This document shows, piece after piece, positions 55,045-63,902 of a stretch of 64,000 bases of DNA. Origin of the DNA: an uncultured Eubacteriales bacterium (GTDB lineage Bacteria; Bacillota; Clostridia; Christensenellales; CAG-138); assembly GCA_900544965.1 (NCBI GenBank), contig UQXE01000005.1, forward strand, positions 9,163-73,162. Direction: 5' to 3'. The position numbers and the translations under genes are program-made. The notes under the pieces are model-generated. The model saw only the letters and a list, made by a program, of their open reading frames with translations. It was not told the DNA's origin and ran no database searches. Each line of letters opens with the position of its first letter. The stretch's first letter is position 1.

Positions 55045-56019
55045 ATGAGCAGAATGCGCCTTTTAAACAACATCATCAGCAAATCCGCGAATCAGGTTGA
55101 AGGGTTTTGCATTGCAAAAAATGTTCAGGTTAAGAGCAATGCAAAGGGTTCGGATTACCTTGACCTGATTTTGGGCGACGCGGACGGGGAGATAAACGCC
55201 AAGTTATGGGACTATGACCCCGCGGTTCATGGAACCTATAAGGCCGACAGCGTCATCAAGGTGAGGGGCACCGTATCCATATTCAGGGACGCTGAACAGC
55301 TGAAGATTGAGCGTATACGAAACCTCCATCCTGATGAAGATGTTGATATGAGTGCGCTTGTGCCATGCGCCCCATTTGATTCCGAGTACATGTACTCCAA
55401 GGTGTGGGACTGCACTGAAAAGTTTAAATGTGAAGAGCTAAAGCGCCTTGCACAATACTTTTTAACAAAACACCGTGATCTGCTGATATGCTATCCGGCC
55501 GCGCTCAAAGTACATCACGCCCAGCGGGGCGGCCTTTTGTATCATATCTCCACCATGCTTGACGCCGCACAGGCAATCTGCGGCGTATATGGGGCGCTAT
55601 ATCCTTCTTTAAACAGCGAATTGGTATTTGCAGGCATAATTCTTCATGACATCGCCAAAATGAAGGAACTGGAGGTCGGAAGTCTTGGCCTTGCCCGAGG
55701 TTACAGCGCGCATGGACAGCTTCTTGGCCATATAACCATCGGGGTTTCGATGGTGGCCACTGCCGCCGTGGAGCTTGGAACAAGTGAAAAAACGGAGCTT
55801 CTTTTAGAACATATCCTGCTTTCACATCATGGTGAACCCGACTATGGCAGCCCCCGCTATCCGATGTTCCCGGAGGCGGAGATAGTGCGCGAACTCGATA
55901 ACCTTGACGCTAAGCTCTTCACCATGTTCGCCGCCATAAGCGGAGTAAATGAGGAAGAATTTACTGAAAGGCTGTGGTCGCTTGACAACCGGCAGCTGTA
56001 TAATCATGGAAACCTTTAA
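55045..56019 (+). CDS. yhaM: YhaM-type 3'-5' exoribonuclease
   Basis: 324 residues: N-terminal OB-fold (about 15-95; VEGFCIAKNVQVKSNAKGSD, AKLWDYDP) and HD hydrolase domain (about 150-300) with GGLLYHISTMLDAA, GIILHDIAKMKE, AHGQLLGH and LLSHHGEPDYGSPRYPMFPEAE. This is the YhaM/CBF1 architecture, a metal-dependent RNase and possible DNA nuclease. GGAGGAG precedes the ATG. Short gap after the TSCPD gene suggests one transcript. Confidence 0.92.
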   Translation: MSRMRLLNNIISKSANQVEGFCIAKNVQVKSNAKGSDYLDLILGDADGEINAKLWDYDPAVHGTYKADSVIKVRGTVSIFRDAEQLKIERIRNLHPDEDVDMSALVPCAPFDSEYMYSKVWDCTEKFKCEELKRLAQYFLTKHRDLLICYPAALKVHHAQRGGLLYHISTMLDAAQAICGVYGALYPSLNSELVFAGIILHDIAKMKELEVGSLGLARGYSAHGQLLGHITIGVSMVATAAVELGTSEKTELLLEHILLSHHGEPDYGSPRYPMFPEAEIVRELDNLDAKLFTMFAAISGVNEEEFTERLWSLDNRQLYNHGNL

Positions 56020-56154
56020 AGGACATATCCCGCCTTGTCGTTTTTAGCAGCAGAGGATCGTTAAAACGCCCTCTGCTATCTTTATTGGCTGCTGTACGCA
56101 CCGCCGTAACTATGCCAAAATCATCTGCATATATTATGTTCTGGGAGGTTAAGG

Positions 56155-57624
56155 ATGCGGCGCAGCGGAATACTTTTACACATATCCTCCTTGCCGTCGC
56201 CATGGGGTATCGGTACGCTTGGGCTTGAGGCTTATAAATTCATTGATTTTCTTGACGCGTCCAAAATAGGAGTATGGCAAATGCTCCCCACAGGTCCTAC
56301 CGGCTACGGCGATTCCCCATATCAGGGTTTCAGCGCGTTTGCTGGCAATCCATATTTTATCGATCTGGATATGCTGTGTGAGGACGGTTTGCTCAAACCC
56401 TATGAATATATAAATCTAAACTGGGGCGATAGTCCGGAAAAAGTTGATTACCACATGCTGTATGAGCACCGCTTTGGAGTTCTTCATGCCGCTTATGAGC
56501 GCTTTATCGGCGTTTGCGGGCGCGATTTTGACGATTTTAAGCAGAACAATCCAGGCTGGCTAAGCGATTATTCGCTCTTCATGGCACTAAAGGGCTTTTA
56601 TAAGGGCGCTCCGTGGTATGACTGGGAAGAGAATGTAAAAAACCGCGTTCCCTCCGCAATAAAAAAGCTGGGCGAGAAGCTTGCGTATGAGATTGGGTTT
56701 CACGAGTTCACCCAATATATATATTCCAGACAATGGAGAAAACTCAAATTATACGCTAAGGATCATGATGTGATGCTCATGGGGGATATGCCCATATACG
56801 CCGCATTGGATTCCGCCGACGTATGGGCCAACGCGGGACTATTCCTGCTGGACGATCTGAAAAGGCCCATAAGCGTGGCCGGCGTTCCACCCGATTATTT
56901 CTCGCCTGACGGGCAGCTATGGGGAAACCCGCTGTATGACTGGCCCGCAATGAAGGATACGGGGTTTTTATGGTGGAATAAGCGCGTTTGGCGCCTGACC
57001 GAACAGTTTGACCTGATTCGGATTGATCATTTCCGCGGCTTTGCCGATTATTACTCAATCCCGAAAGGCGCGCGGACCGCCGCGGCCGGCGAATGGGTTG
57101 AAGGCCCTCGCGAATCGCTGTTTGATGCTCTAACCGATGAGTTAGGCCCTCTTCCGTTTGTAGCCGAAGACCTGGGACTGCTTACGCCCTCCGTTGAAAA
57201 CCTGCTGGACAGTACAGGGTTCCCTGGAATGAGCGTGCTGTGCTTTGCGTTTTCCTCCGATTCAGCGAACAAACATCTGCCCCACCACGCCTGTGAGAAC
57301 AGGGTTATGTATACTACTACGCACGACAACGAACCCGCCGAAGCCTGGTGGGACTGCATAAGCGAGCCGGAAAGGAGCTATGCAGCCCGTTACATGAACA
57401 TGCGGGATGGTGAAAAGGTAAGTATGGCCATGATTCGAACGGCCTTTTCCAGCGTTTGCGGACTAGCCGTAGCGCCTATGCAGGATGTGCTTGGCCTTGG
57501 AATTGAGGCGCGCATGAACAGGCCTGGAACCCTGGGCGAAAACTGGGCATGGAGGATGAAGGCGCAGGCTGGCCCTGATGTATCGGAAAGGCTGCGCGAG
57601 TTAAACCTATTATACGGGAGATGA
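56155..57624 (+). CDS. malQ: 4-alpha-glucanotransferase
   Basis: 489-residue GH77 amylomaltase that transfers glucan chains and supplies substrates for glycogen phosphorylase. N-terminal RRSGILLHISSLPSPWGIGT, nucleophile Asp in IRIDHFRGF, acid/base Glu in FVAEDLGLLTP and TTTHDNEPAEAWW are intact. GGAGG precedes the ATG. Followed by glgP, forming a glycogen/maltodextrin breakdown pair. Confidence 0.96.
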   Translation: MRRSGILLHISSLPSPWGIGTLGLEAYKFIDFLDASKIGVWQMLPTGPTGYGDSPYQGFSAFAGNPYFIDLDMLCEDGLLKPYEYINLNWGDSPEKVDYHMLYEHRFGVLHAAYERFIGVCGRDFDDFKQNNPGWLSDYSLFMALKGFYKGAPWYDWEENVKNRVPSAIKKLGEKLAYEIGFHEFTQYIYSRQWRKLKLYAKDHDVMLMGDMPIYAALDSADVWANAGLFLLDDLKRPISVAGVPPDYFSPDGQLWGNPLYDWPAMKDTGFLWWNKRVWRLTEQFDLIRIDHFRGFADYYSIPKGARTAAAGEWVEGPRESLFDALTDELGPLPFVAEDLGLLTPSVENLLDSTGFPGMSVLCFAFSSDSANKHLPHHACENRVMYTTTHDNEPAEAWWDCISEPERSYAARYMNMRDGEKVSMAMIRTAFSSVCGLAVAPMQDVLGLGIEARMNRPGTLGENWAWRMKAQAGPDVSERLRELNLLYGR

Positions 57625-57797
57625 TTGAGCCGCGCCGCAATTTTTCCATAAGCTGCCCGCTTCCTGCGGAATTTATGATATAATTAAATATTAACGTCTA
57701 AATCCATAGTTCACATGATTGAATCCACCTGCTCAGGGTATCGTAATTGTGAAATGGCATTTAGGGGCAATACTGATGTTATCCAGGGGGTAGACCA

Positions 57798-60176
57798 ATG
57801 ATTATGAACTGTAGGGCAATAATGCGCCGCATGGAAGACGAACTGAAAAGCGATTATCAGATCCAATTGCATGAGGCTTCAACCCAGCAGCTGCACAGGG
57901 CGTTAAGCAACGCTGTAATGTTCGCCGTCTCTGACGACTGGCGAAGAAGCAGGCGGTCCCATGAATGCGTAAGGCGGGCATACTATTTTTCGGCTGAATA
58001 CCTTGTTGGCCGCATGGTGTATAACAATCTTTACTGTCTAGGATTGCTGGACGACGTCAGGAAATACCTGCTTGCGCGGGGCGCGGACATAAGCGCCTTT
58101 GAGGAGATTGAGGACGAAGCGCTTGGCAACGGCGGACTCGGCAGGCTGGCGGCATGCTTTCTAGACAGTGCCGCCGCTCACAGCATCCCCCTCGACGGAT
58201 ATGGCATCAGATATAAGTTTGGGCTCTTTAAGCAGAGCCTAAAGGACGGGTTTCAGGTGGAAAAGGCGGACGACTGGCAGCGCTTTGGCGACCCGTGGAG
58301 CAAAAGGCGGGACGATAAGGCGGTTATCGTCAGCTTTAATGACCAGAAGGTGCTTGCCGTACCGTATGATATGCCTGTCATGGGCTATAAAACTGAGCAT
58401 ATAAGCACCCTGCGCCTTTGGCAGAGCGAAGCCATTGAAGAATTTGATTTCAACCTGTTTAACGACCAGGAGTACGCGCTGGCCGTACGCGAGAAGAACT
58501 CGGTAGAGGATATCACGCGAGTACTTTATCCAAACGACAGTACATACGCAGGCAAATGTCTCAGGCTGAAGCAGCAGTATTTTCTGTCCAGCGCGTCGCT
58601 TCAAGATATAATACGCAGGTATAAAAGGGTTCGCGGCTCGGACTTTTCCGGTTTTGCCGCTCATTGCGCAATACAGCTTAACGATACCCACCCCGCAGTA
58701 TCCATACCCGAATTGATCCGGCTTTTGATGGGCGAAGGAATGGATTTTGAATCTGCGCTAATAACGGCTAGAGAGACATTTTCATATACAAACCATACGA
58801 TAATGAGCGAAGCGCTTGAAAAATGGGATGTCGGCCTATTTAGAAGCGTTATACCCGAGGTGTGCGATATAATTTTCAGGATAAACGACTCACTGATATG
58901 CGATCTGGCGTCTAAACGCATTGGAGATGATCAAAAAGCGCGTATGAGCATAATTTCCGATAACTGTATACATATGGCCAGGCTAGCTTCATACGTTTCC
59001 TCATATATCAACGGGGTTGCAAAAATTCATACTGATATTCTTAAAAACGATGTTCTTAGGGATTGGGCTAACATATACCCCGAACGTTTTCAGAACAAGA
59101 CCAATGGAATTACACAGCGCCGGTGGCTTGGCTTATGCAACCCTGAACTGACAGGGCTTATATCGGATAAGATCGGGGACGGCTTTTTACTTGACCTCGA
59201 CAGGCTGGAAGAATTGAGGTCATTTGCGGACGATGACGCGCTCTGGCGCTTTCATGAGATAAAGCAAATAAAAAAGCAACAGTTAAGCCGGATAATATCG
59301 GACCGCGAGGGGGTTAATCTAAGCCCCATGTTTATATTCGATACCCAGGTAAAACGGATGCACGAATATAAGCGCCAGCTGATGAACGCCTTTTCAATTA
59401 TGTGGATTTATTTTAGCTTAAAGGAGGGCAAACTTCCGGATTTTACCCCCACAGCCTTTATCTTTGGGGCCAAGGCCGCCCCCGGTTATTTCCGCGCAAA
59501 GGGTATAATCAAATATATAAATGAGATTGCCAGGCTTATCAACGGCAGTCCCGATATGCAGGATAGGCTTCGGGTTGTTTTTGTTCAAAATTATAATGTT
59601 TCATATGCGGAGCATATAATCCCTGCGGCCGACATATCTGAGCAGATATCCCCTGCCGGCACCGAGGCCTCGGGAACAGGCAATATGAAATTTATGCTCA
59701 ATGGCACCGTTACGCTGGGCACATATGACGGGGCCAATATCGAAATTGTAGACGCAGCCGGCGCCGAAAACAACTATATCTTCGGCGCAACAGTCGAAGA
59801 ACTGCGCGCTTTAGGGAACAATTACAATCCAAAATCCATTTATGAGAGCAACGCGGAAATAAGGCGCGTTCTGGATACTCTCGTAGACGGGACCTTTAGC
59901 GACAACGGCTCCGGAATGTTTAAGGAGCTGTTTGACGCAATACTATATGGCGCCAGCTGGCATAAACCCGACCATTATCATATATTACTTGACCTTCCAT
60001 CGTATATACAGGCAAAGCTCCGCGCAAATAGGGATTATAAGGACACCGCTGCCTTCGCAAGGAAATGCTTTTTAAACACGGCGGCGGCGGGAAGGTTCTC
60101 AAGCGACAGAACCGTAAAGGAGTATGCGATGGATATATGGCATGTGGAAAAGACCGATACATACAGCATAACCTGA
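57798..60176 (+). CDS. glgP: Glycogen/starch/alpha-glucan phosphorylase
   Basis: 792-residue GT35 enzyme releasing glucose-1-phosphate. YFSAEYLVGRMVYNNL near the start, LGNGGLGRLAACFLDS, VKRMHEYKRQLMN and the PLP site EASGTGNMKFMLNG are all present. The ATG at 57798 follows CAGGGGG; slightly later ATGs exist. TATAAT lies at about 57680. It works with MalQ upstream in using storage glucan, perhaps feeding sporulation. Confidence 0.96.
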   Translation: MIMNCRAIMRRMEDELKSDYQIQLHEASTQQLHRALSNAVMFAVSDDWRRSRRSHECVRRAYYFSAEYLVGRMVYNNLYCLGLLDDVRKYLLARGADISAFEEIEDEALGNGGLGRLAACFLDSAAAHSIPLDGYGIRYKFGLFKQSLKDGFQVEKADDWQRFGDPWSKRRDDKAVIVSFNDQKVLAVPYDMPVMGYKTEHISTLRLWQSEAIEEFDFNLFNDQEYALAVREKNSVEDITRVLYPNDSTYAGKCLRLKQQYFLSSASLQDIIRRYKRVRGSDFSGFAAHCAIQLNDTHPAVSIPELIRLLMGEGMDFESALITARETFSYTNHTIMSEALEKWDVGLFRSVIPEVCDIIFRINDSLICDLASKRIGDDQKARMSIISDNCIHMARLASYVSSYINGVAKIHTDILKNDVLRDWANIYPERFQNKTNGITQRRWLGLCNPELTGLISDKIGDGFLLDLDRLEELRSFADDDALWRFHEIKQIKKQQLSRIISDREGVNLSPMFIFDTQVKRMHEYKRQLMNAFSIMWIYFSLKEGKLPDFTPTAFIFGAKAAPGYFRAKGIIKYINEIARLINGSPDMQDRLRVVFVQNYNVSYAEHIIPAADISEQISPAGTEASGTGNMKFMLNGTVTLGTYDGANIEIVDAAGAENNYIFGATVEELRALGNNYNPKSIYESNAEIRRVLDTLVDGTFSDNGSGMFKELFDAILYGASWHKPDHYHILLDLPSYIQAKLRANRDYKDTAAFARKCFLNTAAAGRFSSDRTVKEYAMDIWHVEKTDTYSIT

Positions 60177-60276
60177 TATGTCAACAGGTCATGCTTCTTA
60201 GCTCGGATTGCCGCGCTTATTGATTAATGCCAAGCGGCCAAGCTGTTTGATGCATAAATGCTTTAATAAAAGCGTC

Positions 60277-60312
60277 AAAAAACGGGCGCCGGCAGAGATC
60301 CGCAGGCGTCCG
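60277..60312 (-). terminator. Intrinsic terminator of comB
   Basis: On the minus strand CGGACGCC/GGCGCCCG (one wobble) followed by TTTTTTGACG, 64 bases after the comB stop. Confidence 0.75.
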
Positions 60313-60375
60313 CATATTCATTTAAAGTTGTATTGTTTATAAATATAAAACCCTATCAGCTTGGATATCGTTTAC

Positions 60376-61095
60376 CTAACTGTTTGTTATAATTCCGTTC
60401 TTAAACACTGGAACCACATCCGTTACATCAGCTTTAAAGCAGAATTCCACGTCCTTTTCAAATCCCAGCCTTACAAGCCTGGAATAGTGCATTGTGTCGG
60501 ACAGATCCGCATTGCCGTTTACCCAGTCTGAATATACCAGGCATGCTATAAGCGCCAGATCATTCGCCTTCGCCCCGCCTTCTGAAACCCTGCTCACAGC
60601 TTCCACGATAGCGCCGGCGGCGCATACATCATCCGCTGATAGCTGCCCTTCGGTACCCGCGCACATAATAATAATATCGTTTCCAAACTCAACAGCGCTT
60701 TTTGCAACGGCAGTTCGGTTAATCATCGCCCCAATAAGAACGTTTTTAGCGCTTCTTACCCCACATATTGCCTCTGTTCCATTTGTGGTGCTTATAATAA
60801 CGGTTTTATCCGAAACTATATCGCCGGTAAAGTCCATCGGGGTGTTGCCCAAATGGAATCCGGGCATTTTAACGCCCCCCCTTTCCCCAGCAAGCACGCA
60901 CTCACGTGAACCCAGCTTTATGGCCATAGCCGCAGCCTCGCCGGGATCCTGCGCAGGAACTACTTTTTCCGCGCCGTTTTTAATTGCCCAGATTATTGAT
61001 GTTGTCGCGCGAAGGACATCTACAACTACTACAGTGCTGTTGCTTATTCTATGATCATTTAGCTTATTGCTATAGTTATATACGTCAACTCTCAT
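60376..61095 (-). CDS. comB: 2-phosphosulfolactate phosphatase family protein (ComB-like)
   Basis: 239 residues. Family motifs: VVVVDVLRATTSIIWAIKNGA, GERGGVKMPGFHLGNTP, ISTTNGTEAI and CAGTEGQLSADDVCAAGAIV. ComB dephosphorylates phosphosulfolactate in coenzyme M synthesis in methanogens; bacterial copies, as here without comA or comC nearby, may act in sulfolactate metabolism or elsewhere. AGGAGGG precedes the ATG. Monocistronic with its own terminator. Confidence 0.88.
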   Translation of the reverse strand: MRVDVYNYSNKLNDHRISNSTVVVVDVLRATTSIIWAIKNGAEKVVPAQDPGEAAAMAIKLGSRECVLAGERGGVKMPGFHLGNTPMDFTGDIVSDKTVIISTTNGTEAICGVRSAKNVLIGAMINRTAVAKSAVEFGNDIIIMCAGTEGQLSADDVCAAGAIVEAVSRVSEGGAKANDLALIACLVYSDWVNGNADLSDTMHYSRLVRLGFEKDVEFCFKADVTDVVPVFKNGIITNS

Positions 61096-61257
61096 GGTCC
61101 CTCCTACATAGGCCGAAGGATAATACTGGTAGTCGGCGTATTATACATCATTTATGAACAGAATGCAAACAACATATTTTAATGGTTTTTATCATATTTG
61201 GCCTTACCGCATCTTTATATTAAAATCAGTCAAATACTTTATAATTTTATTTAGCAA

Positions 61258-61281
61258 AAGGCGGACGCATTCGTCCGCCTT
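61258..61281 (-). terminator. Intrinsic terminator of the Q/N/R-repeat gene
   Basis: AAGGCGGACG paired with CGTCCGCCTT, four-base loop; on the minus strand followed by TTGCTAAAT. It lies 15 bases beyond the stop. Confidence 0.75.
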
Positions 61282-61296
61282 GACTTTAAAATAGCC

Positions 61297-61542
61297 TTAG
61301 AAATCCCTTTGGTTGTTGTTACGGTTCTGCTGGTTCTGACGGTTCTGCTGATCCTGCCTGTTTTGCTGGTTCTGGCGGTTCTGCTGATCCTGTCTGTTCT
61401 GCTGATCCTGCCTGTTCTGCTGGTTCTGCTGGTTCTGCTGGTTCTGACGGTTCTGCTGGTTCTGACGGTTCTGCTGATCCTGTCTGTTCTGCTGATCCTG
61501 CCTGTTCCTGTTGTCACAATTATTATTGTTGTAATTGCTCAT
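61297..61542 (-). CDS. Gln/Asn/Arg hexapeptide-repeat protein
   Basis: 81 residues composed almost wholly of Q, N, R and D. After MSNYNNNNCDNRN come about ten tandem units of the type QDQQNR or QNQQNR, encoded by 18-base DNA repeats (61317-61505), then NNNQRDF. One Cys at position 9. AAGGAGG lies nine bases ahead of the ATG, and a terminator follows, so expression is likely. Its composition recalls low-complexity spore-coat or matrix proteins; no homologue is recognised. Confidence 0.75.
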   Translation of the reverse strand: MSNYNNNNCDNRNRQDQQNRQDQQNRQNQQNRQNQQNQQNQQNRQDQQNRQDQQNRQNQQNRQDQQNRQNQQNRNNNQRDF

Positions 61543-61831
61543 TGAAAAACCTCCTTTCCATTTTAGTCATACTTAGTATCTGTAGACTCGCGACTTATAT
61601 TCGCATTGGGTTTATTGTATCTGATGCCAACATAAAACGATATTTCCATTTCATTTAATTTTTAAATATTTTGCTCGGCTTATACACATTCAAAAATTAT
61701 TTTTGACAATATTCCCTGGGAAATACCATAAGTTTACGTTCATACAAGCATTAGCTTCACGATTCTAACGCTTAAGAATACGCTTGCCAACTTGGCGCAA
61801 ACTATAAAAAAACATGTTTTTTGGAGGGGCA

Positions 61832-63004
61832 ATGCTGATCATAAAAAATGGTACAATACATACAATGACTGGTAAAACGTATAGGAAGGGTGATGTTTTA
61901 ATCGACGGTCAACGCATAAAATCAGTTGGAGAAAACATCCCCTCCGGTATGTGGTCGGGACATGATGTGAGTATAATCGACGCCGGCGGCCTTCACGTTT
62001 ATCCGGGGTTTATTGACGCTCACAGCCATATTGGAATAACTGAGGAAAAAAAAGGAAAGGCAGGAGACGACTGCAATGAAGTCACAAATCCCATAACGCC
62101 CTGCCTCAGGGCTATCGACGCCATTAATCCTATGGACAGCGCCTTTCATAACGCTATTGCGGCAGGTATTACCGCCGCAATGGTGGGGCCTGGAAGCGCA
62201 AATCCGATTGGAGGGCAATTCGCCCTTATAAAAACTGATGGCAGAAGAATAGACAATATGATTGTCAAGGCGCCCGCGGCTATGAAAATTGCCTTTGGAG
62301 AGAATCCAAAGACCAATTATGGCTCAATCGGCACCATACCATCAACACGTATGGCCATAGCGTCGCTTATACGTGAGGAACTGTTCAACGCAAGGCAATA
62401 TTATAGGGACAAAATGGCCTGCCAGCGTGATGGAAGCGATTTTGAGGAAAGCTTTTCCATGGAATGCTATGTGCCCCTGTTTGAAAAAAGGATTCCTTTA
62501 AAGGCACATGTTCACCGAGTGGACGATATATTTACCGCCATAAGGATTGCAAAGGAGTTTGATCTTCTTCTCACGCTCGACCATTGCACCGAAGGACATT
62601 TAATAGCTGACGACATCTTTGAAAGCGGTTATCCCGCGATAGTAGGGCCGTCCTTGGCATCAAGGACTAAAATCGAGGTTAAAAGCTCGGATTTTATGAC
62701 AGCCGGCGTGCTGAATAAGTCTGGAGTGCTTGTAGCGCTGACCACCGATCATCCGGTATCAAGGATTCAATACCTGCCAATCTGCGCCGGTCTGGCGGCA
62801 AAGGAAGGCATGGGCAAGGAAGAAGCGCTTATGGCAATTACTATAAACGCGGCGCGCATCTGCGGTGCGGCTGACAGGATTGGCACTATTGAAGCAGGTA
62901 AGGACGCCGATATTGTAGTTTATGATGGAAACCCTCTGGAAATCTTCTCAAAAGCGGTTTATACTCTTATTAATGGTCAGGTAGTATACAAAAGCAATGC
63001 TTAA
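61832..63004 (+). CDS. Amidohydrolase (imidazolonepropionase-like)
   Basis: 390-residue metal-dependent hydrolase. GFIDAHSHIG carries the HxH pair; KAHVHR and LDHCTEGH hold later His ligands, and Asp lies in TTDHPVS. N- and C-terminal strands form the usual composite beta domain (MLIIKNGTIHTMTGK; GKDADIVVYDGNPLEI). Substrate not deducible. Frame opens at 61814, but ATG 61832 follows GGAGGGG. It is followed by the MerR-type gene with its own promoter. Confidence 0.88.
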   Translation: MLIIKNGTIHTMTGKTYRKGDVLIDGQRIKSVGENIPSGMWSGHDVSIIDAGGLHVYPGFIDAHSHIGITEEKKGKAGDDCNEVTNPITPCLRAIDAINPMDSAFHNAIAAGITAAMVGPGSANPIGGQFALIKTDGRRIDNMIVKAPAAMKIAFGENPKTNYGSIGTIPSTRMAIASLIREELFNARQYYRDKMACQRDGSDFEESFSMECYVPLFEKRIPLKAHVHRVDDIFTAIRIAKEFDLLLTLDHCTEGHLIADDIFESGYPAIVGPSLASRTKIEVKSSDFMTAGVLNKSGVLVALTTDHPVSRIQYLPICAGLAAKEGMGKEEALMAITINAARICGAADRIGTIEAGKDADIVVYDGNPLEIFSKAVYTLINGQVVYKSNA

Positions 63005-63036
63005 TCGTCCAAAATAAAATATATTTTGTTTCTTTG

Positions 63037-63067
63037 TTGACCATGACGTAACGTCATGGTCTATGCT
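63037..63067 (+). promoter_or_regulatory. MerR-type promoter with 23-bp palindrome
   Basis: -35 TTGACC (63037-63042), 19-base spacer, -10 TATGCT (63062-63067). A perfect palindrome GACCATGACGT-A-ACGTCATGGTC (63039-63061) fills the overlong spacer, the classic arrangement for MerR-family activation. Confidence 0.85.
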
Positions 63068-63089
63068 TTACATGAACGGAGGCGATTAA

Positions 63090-63851
63090 ATGCGGTATAA
63101 TATAGGGGAGCTGGCGGAGCTGGCCGGCGTGTCGGTTAGGACGCTGCGCCACTATGAGCAAATAGGTCTCTTGACCCCCAAAAGGGGAGAAAATGGGTAT
63201 AGGATATATGGGCCAGCGGAGGTTAAAAAGCTGCAGCATATATTGTTTTACCGCAGGCTTGGTTTGGGGTTGGAAAAAATAAGGCGGGCAATTGCCGATC
63301 CTGGCTTTGATTCGGTTGCCGTACTGACCAGCCATTTGACTGAATTGAGCCGTCGGCGCATAGAGCTGGATACCCTCATCGCCAACGTACAAAAATCAAT
63401 TAAGGAAAGGCAGGGTGAGTATATCATGAGCGATGATGAAAGGTTCGAGGGGCTCAAAAGGAGACTTGTGGAGCAAAACGAGCGCCAATATGGCTCCGAA
63501 GTTCGCGCGCAATACGGCGATGATGTAATGAACCTGGTAAACCAAAAAATCGGCCGTATGTCCGAATCCCAGTTTGAAGAGGCAAAGCGCCTTGAACGGG
63601 ATGTGCTGGATGCGCTTTTTATGGCCATGAAGTCTGGCGATGCACGCTCCGAATCGGCAAAGGAGCTGGTTCGAATCCACCGGGACTGGTTAAGATGCTA
63701 CTGGCCCGTATATACGGCTGAAATGCATGCGGCATTATCCGAGAGTTATGTGACTGACAAGAGATTTTCGGACTATTATTCAAAAGCGGGAGGGGGAGCG
63801 GCCGCATTTCTCAGGGACGCTATAGTTAACTTTAGCATCGAGCTGGAATGA
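63090..63851 (+). CDS. MerR-family regulator with TipAS domain
   Basis: 253 residues: N-terminal MerR winged helix (YNIGELAELAGVSVRTLRHY, then RIYGPAEVKKLQHILFYRRL), a coiled-coil linker, and a C-terminal TipAS-type domain (about 130-250) with RIHRDWLRCYWPVYTAEMHAALSESY and YYSKAGGGAAAFLRDAI. TipA-like proteins bind thiopeptide or other large hydrophobic antibiotics and activate resistance. CGGAGGCG precedes the ATG. It probably autoregulates via the palindrome upstream; no adjacent efflux gene is in the window. Confidence 0.92.
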   Translation: MRYNIGELAELAGVSVRTLRHYEQIGLLTPKRGENGYRIYGPAEVKKLQHILFYRRLGLGLEKIRRAIADPGFDSVAVLTSHLTELSRRRIELDTLIANVQKSIKERQGEYIMSDDERFEGLKRRLVEQNERQYGSEVRAQYGDDVMNLVNQKIGRMSESQFEEAKRLERDVLDALFMAMKSGDARSESAKELVRIHRDWLRCYWPVYTAEMHAALSESYVTDKRFSDYYSKAGGGAAAFLRDAIVNFSIELE

Positions 63852-63902
63852 AACGCTCATATGTCGTCAACCAGGCCGGCGGTATCGTTAGTCTCGGACT
63901 GC

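Noticed and set aside
61317..61505. Regular direct repeats that might look like a CRISPR array
   Set aside because: The 18-base units are in-frame coding repeats with no unique spacers, and a ribosome site and terminator frame the ORF.
63668..63680. GGTTCGAATCCACC resembling a tRNA T-arm
   Set aside because: It lies inside the MerR-TipAS coding frame and no acceptor, D or anticodon arm surrounds it.
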